The position numbers and the translations under genes were made by a program. Of a DNA stretch of 64,000 nt, positions 37,001 through 49,000 are shown piece after piece. The stretch lies in the NCBI GenBank assembly GCA_037349315.1, contig JBAIAC010000278.1:62001-126000 (forward strand), read 5' to 3'. Within the stretch, counting starts at the first letter, position 1, and every line of letters begins with the position of its first letter. Below the pieces are notes generated by a model, which did no database searches, was not told the DNA's origin, and saw only the letters and a program-made list of their open reading frames with translations. This DNA is from Chelydra serpentina. Its lineage: Eukaryota > Chordata > Testudines > Chelydridae.

Positions 37001-40000
37001 GTGTCAAGATACTGAGGCCTTAACAGTTAAAAGTTTATGCTCACTCCAAATGGAATCAGCAGGGGAGGAAGACAAAAAAGTCACAGCCATGTGTTAAGAG
37101 TACACCTGCAACTCTCCCAGAAGCGGAATACTGAAGTTGAAAAGCATTCTTTGACCTAGACGTCAGAAGAAGAAAGACACACGTAAGGAATGCCACATGG
37201 CAGAGTGAAAAAGAGACATCTCAGGTGCAGGGCAAGGCAAAGGGGTTAGGAAGCATCTTCACAGTCCCTTAAGAACAGCGTCCTAATCATCATCAAAGCA
37301 TTTCAGCGAGCTGTTTTTTCATTTACCAGCAGATAGATTTTAACAAGTCCACAATGTACAGAATCTCCACTGATCTGTAGACACCAGAGGCTTTGCTTTA
37401 CAAAGACATATTTAGGAGTTACGGTATTTATGGTAAACAAGAGGCCACCCCAAGTTAAAGCTACTTGGCGCAGGGAAAGTTTTCGCTTGAAGAGTCCAGC
37501 TGTTATTAAAAAGGAGCAATCGGGCGATTACTAAACACTATTTGAATTGCACATTAGCCCCAGATTTAAAAAAAAAAAAAAAATCCATCCTATTCAAAAC
37601 CAACAAGCGCAAAAACAGCAACACACCACAGCAATGTTAACCCTTCCTGCGCACTGAGACAGTTTACACCCACACACCTCTATTTATGGGGGGAGGAGGA
37701 AGAACTTTTTATTTGGGGGAAGTGGATCATATTTCAACTGTATTTTATCAGCTGAGGCCAATATGACTAGCCATTCTACCAACTAGCAATGTTACTTAAA
37801 GAGGTGATAAATGTGGAATCAAACCACATTACAAGGCACTGGAACTCCAGTGAATTTGGGGTGCAAGGGAAAACATCAGGGTGCATCCTTCCTCATTGAA
37901 ATGGACAGCACAGTCCTAGTGTGCTGAAAACGAGAGTGTAAAAGGGGCTCTGTAGGGTTCCCAGATTTATCCCCCCTCCAGGATTTCAGATCAAACAGGC
38001 TCAGTTTACAAATCAAATGAGGGTTCTTCTATCTGCAGGTCTCACACACTTCCCCTGGGACCTGGAAACGCAGCTGTGCTCTTTCCAACCGTGACCCCCA
38101 ACGGGAAGGGATTCCGCAATCAGTACTGAGCTACAGATATGGACAGAGGCCAAAGAGAATCTCCCTCACTCTCCCATAGCAGCACTGGGAGCTCATGCAG
38201 GGCTAAGCACTCCTAGGGATCACAGTGACTTAGTATATCCATTCTATAGAATCGACAATAAATGAAAATGTATCAATATCAAAGCGACTGGATCCAACTC
38301 AGTACACGGGGAGCAGAGATTGGGAGTAATTAGTGGCCATTAGACTTAAAGTCTATATATGGTCAAAAACTAAAAAGGCTATGGGAGAAAGAACAAATGG
38401 CAATACACAATAGTACTTGAGAGTGTTACTTCACGACATATAGATTCATTAGGACAGGCTTTGAATTAATCTATAAATCAGATTAAATGCAAGATTCCCA
38501 ACACAAACAAGCGAGAGAGTTAGTAATAGCTCTCAGAGTCCTTCGTTCACCATTTCATACTTGGTTTCTCTTTTTGCAGAGTGGCAGAGACAAAGAACGG
38601 GTTGATTAACTCCCTTCCACGACCAACTTTGCTTGGCTGAATTCCCCTGTAGTCTGGCTAGCAGAGGCATTACTGAGGTTTAATTATTAAAGGTGAACGG
38701 AGAATTGAAATATGTAGTTATTATTTGTATGACAGTACTGCTTAGAGGTCCCCAACCAAGATACGCCCCCCCCCATTGTGCCGGGTACTGCCCAAACACG
38801 GAGCAAGAGACTGGCCTTGCATCGAAGAGCTAACAATCTTCATAGACAAGACGGGGGTGGGAGAAAGGCGCTCCAGTGTCCAGGGTACCAGCCTGGGACA
38901 TGCCGGAGACCCAGGCGCTCAACTCCCTGCTCCGCCACCAATGACTAGGCTGACCATACGTACCGTTTTAAACGGGACAGTACCGTTTTTTTCATATTTC
39001 CTGACCGTCCCGTCGTTTTAATATGTCAATTTTGTCCCGTTTTTAATAAACTATAGTTTTTATTTTTTTGTAAAAAACTGAATGCTGGCTTGCCGCGGCT
39101 GCCCCTCGTCTCCCCCCCGAGCTGCTGAGCGGGGAGACGAGGGGCGGCTTGCCGCGGCTGCCCCTCGTCTCCCCGCCCAGCTGCTGAGCGGGGAGACGAG
39201 GGGCGGCTTGCTGCGGCTGCCCCTCGTCTCTCCGCCGAGCTGCTGAGCGGGGAGACGAGGGGCGGCTTGCCGCGGCTGCCCCTCGTCTCCCCGCCCAGCT
39301 GCTGAGCGGGGAGACGAGGGGCGGCTTGCCGCGGCTGCCCCTCGTCTCCCCGCCCAGCTGCTGAGCGGGGAGACGAGGGGCGGCTTGCCGCGGCTGCCCC
39401 TCGTCTCCCCGCCGAGCTGCTGAGCGGGGAGACGAGGGGCGGCTTGTTGCGGCTGCCTCTCGTCTCCCCGTCCCGTTTTTGCCATCCCATTGTCCCGTTT
39501 TTGTCTCAAGGAAATATGGTCAGCCTACCAATGACCCATTTCTCTGGGCCTCAATTTCAGCTGTACAACGGTGCTAACAGCACTTCCCTACCTCATGGGT
39601 GCGGTAAGGGTAAATACAATAAAGACGAGGTGCTCAGATGGCCAGAGATGTACATTAGGTGGATTACACTTTGCAGCTCAGGAAGAGGCAGAGATTAATC
39701 GACAGGCTCAAGGTAGCACAGAAAGTGTGTGGGAGAACTGAGAACTGAACCCAGATCTCCTGAGTCTCGGTCTAGAGCCACAGCCACAAGATTGTTGCTC
39801 TGAACTTGGAAAGCAAGAATTGTATTATGCAAAGTTTACCCGTTGCCATATTTAAAAGGCACGCAAGTCTTGTCTATCATCAAGCAGACCTGACATCATC
39901 CATCGAATTAGTCCAGTCAGTCTGGATGTTAGCCACTTCAAATGCCTTACAAAATACTCAGGAGCATCTCTCTGGTTTGGAATAGTAAGGCAGTAGAAGG

Positions 40001-43000
40001 ACACTCAGTAGAAAAGTAATACATATTTGTCCTTTTCTATTTGCTTCAAGGCTTAAGGCTTCTGTGATGCCAACAAAAGCAGCCCCAAATTCAGGGAGAT
40101 GGGCAGGTCAACGAAGGAGCAGATTTTTTGCAAATATTGTGTCAAGATCAAGATGATGTTAGTTTTTAAATCTCCACATACATTTCTCAAGGATTTCAGA
40201 TCACACGCAGAGAAAAATTTGCTGGCCAAACACATTTAAGACAGTTTAACCTCTAAACAAGATCCAGACAGAAATGAAGGAATAGTAAGTGTTCCATTTG
40301 CCAGAAGACATTATACCTTTTTATTAGTGGGGATAGCCAGAACAGGGAATAGACGTGTTAGGAATTTCCAAATTATTAGTAACAGAAGTCAGGTTAAATC
40401 CCAGACCTTAAGGCAAATCACTTTTCCAATAACACCATCAAGCTTAGGAGTCTGAGCCCAACCACTCATACATTTAGTCCAAAAGACTTACTGCTTTTTG
40501 TTTTAAATAGAGTTACAATACTCAACAATATAAATCTATTATGTTTTGGCAAAAAACAGGCCAATCAGAGTCCCCTTAAAGCTAAACTAATATTACATTT
40601 AAAACCATCTTATGCCTAGGGCAGTAGGGTTTTACACAGCCATTTCCTGTGGGACTCTTTTGTAGGAAAGCTGACACACATAAACAAAGGTATTACTCAG
40701 AGATGGGCCTGAATCTAAACCCAGATCCATTTGATGGCGTTCTGATCTGGATCAATCCATTTTTCAGCTCTGAGCAAGCTCCAGTAGTCACAGAACTTTT
40801 TAAATGCACTCTTATGATATCCCCTTGAATTGGGATGAGAGTTAGGAAAGCCTTTTTTCTTTATTAAATCACTAAATCAAAGCAGGCTTCCAATGAAGTG
40901 AGACTAAGCATTTTCCATAAGCTGAATTAGTTGGGATGATAATACTCTTAACAGCCTGATCCAAAGCCCCATGGGAGTCTTCCATTGATTTAATGCATTT
41001 TGGATCAGTTACATTTAGTGAGGCTCCACAATGTTCTGCAAGACTGTGTTAAATAGTAAACCCATTGAAGCAAAAGGGGTATTCCAATTCCAAATCAAAT
41101 GCCATAGCAACTCACTGAAAGTGTATTAATTTGACTGCATGGTAGGTTTCCGAGCTCTCAGTACTCCCTCCGTAGTCAGTACTTTCAGAAAAATGTTGGG
41201 GAAGAAAAGTAATCCAACGAATGAGGGAAGGGAGTAAAATTACAGCAAGTAGCACTAGCAGAGATGTTTGACAGTTTGGTTAAGAGCAATGGAGAAAGCT
41301 TCTTAAATATCTTTATGAAAAATTTCAGAGGGTGGTACCGCAAACAGAACTTTTATAGGCTTAAGAAAGCCCTAGCAGTTCATGCTACCACCTCTCACAC
41401 TCACTCCTCTTGATTTTATGTGGGTTGGGTTTTTTGGTTTAACTTTTGTCTTTCCTGGTGAACAGGGGTTAAAGAGAAATCTGACTTCATTTCTCTCCTT
41501 AGATCCTTGAAGGCTAAGAGCAAGAGCACCGTTTGCCATTCTCCCCCTGTCGCTCCTCCAAATTCCTGCAGCCAAGTGGTTCAACAGCCCCTGAATGGCA
41601 CACATAATGACATCATTGATTGAACCATAATAGAAGGGAAAGGGGGAGTGGGGAAAAGATGTATTTGTGTTACAGACAAAAGAGAAGTTCTGTTTCACAG
41701 CAGGGACAAACGAAGAACCAGATGACTGGACAGAGTGAGGTCACAGAGTCCCCCCCAGCATTGTCTTCCCTTTAAGCAACCCCTTCCCCACTCCCTAAAG
41801 GTTTGTTAGGGACGCAAATCCTTTTCAAATGGCACTGTGGATAAAGAAAAGATCAGGAGTCCTGCTGACCCCTCGCTGCTCCTCGTCATTTATTTTTAAA
41901 ATGACATCGTGTGTGTGTCAGCGAATGCAAAGAGGTAACAGGAGGGGAAGAGACAAACATGAAGAAAGGAGTAACTGTAAACACTACATTACTATGAACA
42001 TTAAGGCCGTTACAAAGGGGAAAAGCAAAGCAAAAAGGACAACAAAATAATGGAACGTCCCCGCCGGAACCACTCAATTACAGTGTTTTTAGATTTCACC
42101 ATTTCTTTCCTCTCCCCTAGACTGGCAGCTGTTTGGGGAAGCAGCCTGCCACGAATCTGAAATTGGGAGCATACTTTGGGTATTGTGTTCATTAAGTGAT
42201 GGCCAAACTGAAATATGCAAAACACCCTGAAGTCTGGAGGAGAGGAGTTGGTTTAGTCCATTGGAGAGAAGGCATTTGCATAGTTCCGATTCGGACTGAG
42301 AACACAGCAAAAGTTATGGACTGTTTCAATGCAGGGTTTTGGTTTGGCCTATGCCGAGCAGAAACACACCATGTGAAATTATTTAGAGTGCACCATTTGG
42401 GGGTGGGAGGAGATATGCAACCCTCCCCAAAGAGAGAACCACTCACAAGCCGGTAACCAAAACGGGGAGACAAAAACAGATGGTGTTACCAGTGTGACAA
42501 GAGAAACAAGACTGAGGGATTTTATAGTCCAGTGTCTAAAATCTGAGGAAGCGCGAGAAAGACACTAATATTATCAGGAGGGACTAAAAGACTTTCCATT
42601 AAAGAGGGAGGAAGAAAAATGCTCACAAACTCAACTAGGACAGTGGTTCTTCCCCCCTCCCAATAGCACTCACTGGTCATGTGGTCCTGGCTCTGCCTCC
42701 TCCTCGTTTTCAGCTTCTAAATTGTATCCAACAGCCACAAATACCCTCAGGCCTTTCCTGTTGTTATTGTTCCATATAAGCTGCTCAGTGCTGACGTTGC
42801 CACTGGGATGTAACGTGAATAGGAAAGGAGAAGTCCTGGAGACCCTCTCTCTGTCTCGCTCTCAAGGAGAAGTCCTGGAGACCCTCTCTCTGTCTCTCTC
42901 AAAGGTCCATCTTACGGAAGAGTTTGAGAACCAGGAGAAAAGGAAAAACAAGAGCAATATGGCACACAACCTGCCAGCAACTCAGAAAAGGGCTAACATA

Positions 43001-46000
43001 CTAAACAGACTAGTTTAGTAAAAATCCTATTACCACTGGGAAGTCCTAGCCTAGACAGATACTTGGGCCTCAATGTCTGGATACCCCCAACTTGAGCCAC
43101 CTTAAAGGGGCTGATTTCCAGACGGCAGTTCCTCAGCACTTTTGGAAAGTGAGGTCTCTTTAGGGTTCTGGCCGCCTTAGGTCTTGGAATTATATTTAAA
43201 TAGCACCTACAAGCATGGTAGGAACTTGACACCGTCCCTGCCTTGAAAGGTCACAAACCAACAAGGCGTAACATGAATACATAAGGGATGGAATGAGCTC
43301 CCAGAAGAGGTAAGAGTAAACTAGAGGCCCGTATATTTGCTAAAGCCTTTGCCACAGAGACACCAAAACATTAGTAAGTAGAGGGAAGACTCCTAGAACC
43401 TTGGAGAGGTGAAGAGTTCGCTACATGATGGAGAATGCCTTGAAGCCTATGCTTACATACAATTAGATACAACAGTGATAGGTACTTCGGAAAAATCAAA
43501 ATGGACACTGAAAGAGATGGTTGGTAGGACAGAAACAGAGGAAGCCTGCTTGGAAGAACTGGATTTGGAGGAAGGATCGAAGAAGATAGCGAAAATACTT
43601 GACACAGGGGAAACTGGTTAGAGCTTATGGGCAGCATGGAGATTGGAAAGTGCAGGCCACAGGATGGCCTGAGAACAGAGCTGAACAGAGGTTTGGAATT
43701 GTTAATTCAGCACCTTTGGTAATTTACCGACCTACGAAAGACGAGCACCTTAAAATCCGAGCCAAGGAATGAGAGCATGAGGTTGGTGTGGAAGGAAGGA
43801 AAGCCAGCGACAGGGCTGGAGAGATGCGTGATGTGGTCAGGGCAGGTGGAAAATTACATTAGCCACAGGATTTTGGATCTGATGGAGAGTGAAGGCCAGA
43901 TGAGGAAATGGCAGCAGCTCAGAGAACAGATGACCAAGATTACTGCAAAAGGAACACAAAGAGGACACCAAGGCTGCAAAGGAAGGGGCTTGACTGAGAA
44001 TCTGGAGGGGTTTGCTCTGTCATCCAAAGACCACTTCCAACCACGCGTCCAATGTAGCTGCTGGTGAGGGTCTGAATAATAGCTGCCGCCGCCTCCTCTG
44101 GCAACCACGCTACAAGAGAAGAGCAAACTGGACAAAACCCATCGAGACAGAGTGACTTACACAACAGTGGGCTGAGTTTTAGCCTCCATTGGCACAATGA
44201 CTTTTTAGGGGAATGCCAGGGAAGCGCCTTATCTCTACCAACCATCAGGAGAGAGAGTTATAACCACATGGGAATGAGATTTGGATTCTGTGCTTGTTAC
44301 AAGTAACACCTAAGGGCCCTACTACTTTGTGCATTTAACTGCACTTGTATCTCATCAGCTTCACTGTTTCCCATTTATGTGGTTCATTCAACAAAGCAAC
44401 AGGGGCGAGGAAAAACATTTAAAAGAACAGGAAAATGTGACTGTAAAGCCACAAAATCTGACAAAGTCTCAGGGGAAGGTGTCGTACCTGGAGCTGCTTT
44501 AAACTGTTTACATTAATTAGATTTCAAATTGATGATGTCCCTTTCAAAGAGCAACTTTTTACTGATTCCTACTTCTTTAAAATGCCCTGGCTATAGAATA
44601 GCCTCTTGAAAGGAGGTGAAAACTATTTAATTTTCACAGAGAGACAGAAAGGGAGGTTGGTGTAATTGCAGCTTCTGCAAAGCATTCAGCATCCCTCAAG
44701 GAAATGCTACTTTTCTAAGTAGGTTTACAAAGGTTTTCAACAAACACACAGATTTTCAATTTTTTTTAAAAAAAAGCTACTTACATTTTTGCACTCACAG
44801 GAAATTAAAAACCTAAATGAAACTGAGGATAAACTGTTATTTATTTAAAATGTAAATGAATTATAGAAGTCCATAATGAAACAGAAGAGTAACTTCATCC
44901 TAATGTTTTATATTAGGGTCTCACTTTGAACCGTTGGGGAATAATGAATTCCATGCTGGAGCTCAAACTCACACACTTAATCTTCAGGGGATATTCAGTC
45001 CTTTGTCAAACTTCTCCCATTACATTTTGATTAACCACTGGCATGTTTTAAAATCTGGTTTTAAATGGAGTGGGGTGGGGGTGGGGAATCAGCAATTTTC
45101 AAACCTACCTATAACCTATCTAAATTACAACAGATCTTCATCCACACCTCAAGCAGCAATTGTGTATAGGATTTTCAAAGGTGTCCAAGAGTGAAAGTGA
45201 GTGGCAACTGGGCACTTTGCTGTCCTTCAAAAACCCTGCGACAGGAATGCTACAGACAGGGGGGAAAGGATTATTTTTCCTTCAGTGGAAGAACACTGTT
45301 CTCACAAAACAGACGGCAATGGCTCTTTATCCACACTTCCTGTACCTTAAATTCAGATGTAGATTGCTGTACGCAGTGTTGGCTAAGTAGACCATACAGA
45401 TAATCTAAGTCAGCACAGGGAGATAGCTAGGTCCCGGGAGTGGGATAACTTGGACACAACCATTACTAGTCAAGAATTCTCGCAATGGTGTTTACTTAGC
45501 ACCCCAAAAAACCTGGTAGGTACATTACAAAGCAACAATGACAGGCCAATCTCTGTCACAAAAATGTACAATCCAGTGAAGGAATTCTACCCGATAGACA
45601 GACCTGCCCACCTTCAGACCCTTGCAGTCTGTTCACATTTCTTATTATTTCATAAAGGCCCCTTTGATTCTTCTCTCCACAAAGGGATTAAACTGCATGC
45701 TTGCAGGCTCAGAACAGCTTCAAACCCACATTAGTCTAGCACAGCTTTAAGATGCTTTTGTGTTCACATCTAACAGTAATAAATTATACTATAACCTTGC
45801 TATAACTAGAGGCTAAGACTGTGGACTTGAAAAAACAAACACCTCAAAACCAGGGCATTAGGAATAACCATGCTGGAAAACAGTGGTCAGGTTCCGTTTG
45901 GGTAGACATTTTTAAACATGTGTTGGGTAGTTCAAACAATATGGTGGAGAAGACTAAAAACCATGGAACTGGTCTTTGATAAGACCATCTTTACATAACC

Positions 46001-49000
46001 CATGTTATGGGAAGTGATATTTTAGACCCTGATCCAGAAGAGTGCTGAGCGCCTTCTACTTCTATTGAGTAAGACAGGAGGTTGCAGGTGCTCAGCACCT
46101 TGGGGTGAATGAACCAGGAAGCCAGCCTGGGCCTCGTTAAAGCAGCTGTCACCCAAAGCACCTCTCCTCCAAACACCTACCACTGTCGTTTTTTAAGGTG
46201 TCTGGTGAGAGCTCTTGGTAGTTTCGTCCATGTATCAACTACTCTGGGTAAAGAAATCTTGCCTTTTCTTACCTTTGGTTCCTGTGCTGATTGGACAGTA
46301 ACTCGTATAATCAATGGGGCGCACACAGCCTTTCCCCCCCCGCCCCAACTGGAGCTTTCAATGAGGCCCCTTCTTACAATCCCTACCCCTGGATTCTATT
46401 CCCTCCAGTTTGGAGTTCTTGAAAATCCTCTAGGGGATAAGCTGCTGGATTTCACAAATTTCCCTATTTGCTTTCAATGGGAGACACATGAGGATTCATC
46501 ACTTACCATAAATCTCCCTCGATGGCTCCACTATGTGCCAGCCAGGGTACATGGGCTCAGGACTGGTGTGACGTTTACCAGGGGTACCACTGATCTACCT
46601 CTATTTCCCCCTGCAAGTTGTAGTTCTCCCCTGTGCTCACTGCCAGTTTAAGATACTGCTGCACTCCCTCCCCAAAGCCTCACCACACACTCCCTTTTGT
46701 GAGGCTGCTATTTTTATGAGAAAAATCAGCTATAAATATCTTTTTTGTCTTTACATTCACTTTGCACCTAAGCACTTACTGGTTTCACTAAGAGTATAGC
46801 CCCACTAGGATTTGGGTTTCTTTCTCAGGCAAACCAGTACATTATCCACCTGTATGCTAGCTCTACTGAGTTATTCCTTCTCATGCCTACATCCTGAGCA
46901 GTCCTGCCCTGCCCTATTCTTAAGCAGCCCAGATCAGAGTGTGCGCTGATTTTTAAGCACACTGTATTAGCCTGCATTTGACAGCTTTCTTACCGGCCTT
47001 TGTCAAGAGGAGGTCTGGTGCTGAACTTAGCAGCAAACCAATATGTGAACATATAAATTTCCCCCTCCCCACCATTCCTGAGTCCAGTTCCAAATCAGGT
47101 CTTTGTCACAGGAAGCTAATGATCACACAGACAGGGGCTGCAATTAGGAAATACAATAATCATACGTATTGAGACAAAGTTGCTGGGGGTGGGCGATATG
47201 AAAGAGGGGGAGACATGCATGTTAAGTAAAAGACTAGAAAGCATTCTTATTACAGGAGGGAAAACAAATCCATATTTCACACTCTCAGCCCTCCTTTAGC
47301 TGTGCAGCCTGGGCCATCAACGCAGCCATGCACAGGCCATTAGGTAGAGAAACCCCTTCTCCCAGCAGTCCAGTGGGCGGGGGGAGGAGGCAGCCTAGCT
47401 TACTGCACCCTTGTGTTAAAATCTCCATGACTGCCAGCACTATTCTTCACCTTGTCACTTCCCATTATCCTAAACCAACAGGCCTGCATTCACAGCTGCT
47501 CAAGTTAGAAAACGGTGACGTCGGTTTTTAAGGGGATGGGGGAAGGAGGAGCAGCAAGAGGGGCAAACATGCCAGACTGCTAGATACTGTGTTGCACGTG
47601 TGTGTGTGACACACACACACACACAGTTGAACACTGAGTCATGCAGGTATTCTATCCAAGCTTTTTCTGAAACAAACATGGAAATTAAGGCTTCCAAATA
47701 TTAGTGCATAGTATATATATGCTCAAAAAAATGCAGAGACAATCTGCAACTATTAAGTGTAGCCACAAGCCCGAATTTAGGAAGTGGTATCCTCACATTC
47801 ATATTTTGCCTTATAAAGTGACACATCTTAAGTCGAAGGAATCACAGGGGCACAACTGGGTCCAAATGACAACGTTTACTAAATGTATACAACATGCAAG
47901 AGCTAACTACATATACACAGAAAGAGCAGGAGTACTTGTGGCACCTTAGAGACTAACACACTTATTTCAGCGTGCTCTGGAAGGGCTTTAGTGGCTTCTG
48001 AAGACGCTGAGGGCCATTACTGGACTCTCAGGCTATGTAAAGAGATATTCCATAATGCCCATACACTGTAGATAGCAGACGTTCCTTTAATATATGTAAT
48101 ATAAGGGTTTTAGCAGCATGAATTTGGGACTCTTCCAAATCACTCGCAAACAATGAAGACAAGTTGTGCAGGTCAACCCAAATGAGGGTTCACAAGATTT
48201 CTATGCCACACCACACCAAAACACCTTCTCTACCTTGTGGTGGAAAATTAACCACGCGTTGTGTGTGGATCAGAAGAGCCTGAGGCACCTTTATTGAGTA
48301 CAAACGCGCAGGGGGTGGCAGATGACAGAACTGCCCCCTGAAGCAAAAGATGTGTGTTACAGCAAAAGATTTTTCAAATGTTTTAGAATTTTTTTTTTTT
48401 TAAACAGAACTTTTTTAAATTCCCCCCCACCTGTAAATCTCGATACCTTAATTACTGTTAGTCCAACTGTACATAACACGGAAGGAAACAGAAAATCCTC
48501 TACAAATTACCCAGAGCAACTTTTTTTAAATACCTAAAAATAATAAGATTGAAACAGCCAGCATCATGGGAGTTTCAGGTCTAGGAAAAAAAATACTGTG
48601 CATCCCCCTGAAAATCTTTCCCACCTTGTCACAAAGTACCAGATACCCTGTAATGGTCTAGGACTGAAGTGACCATTCTGAACCTCAGTTCAGCACTACT
48701 CTGAGGAGAAAAACATTTCTGTGGCAGGCTGATTTTTAAGAACTCCCAGCGGCAAGAAGCTGCTCAGACGTTCGGAATATTCGAAGCAGTCCTGCTGGGG
48801 AAGAGATAGTAGACAGAACACTGGGGAGGTGCTCAAAGTTATTATATGGACTCAAGCACCACAATGGTGTAAGGATGTGCTTATGTATGTATGTACTTAC
48901 GTGTGTGTGCGCGTGCAGAGCGAATATACTTTCCTGTAGCACCTTTTATACAAACTATACCACAAGGCACTACAGAGAGCAAAAATAGTGATGGGAGAGA

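Larger units (their letters stand above)
38890..39790 (+). repeat. MIR-like SINE split by a transposon
   Basis: The left piece (gacccaggcgctcaactccctgctccgccaccaatgac, to 38945) and right piece (from 39528: ccaatgacccatttctctgggcctcaatttcagctgtacaacgg) join into one MIR-like head and core if the element at 38946-39527 and one copy of its duplication are removed. A second, reversed SINE fragment lies at about 39660-39790 (ggaagaggcagagattaatcgacagg, gaactgaacccagatctcctga). Confidence 0.7.

Noticed and set aside
39087..39472. Possible CRISPR-like or satellite array
   Set aside because: Units are directly adjacent with no unique spacers, the host is a vertebrate, and the array lies inside a transposon with target duplications.
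46109..46651. 180-codon + strand frame in the giant intron
   Set aside because: No recognisable domain and no splice or promoter context. Part of it overlaps ordinary intron sequence beside a palindromic repeat; a frame this long is expected by chance in 64 kb.
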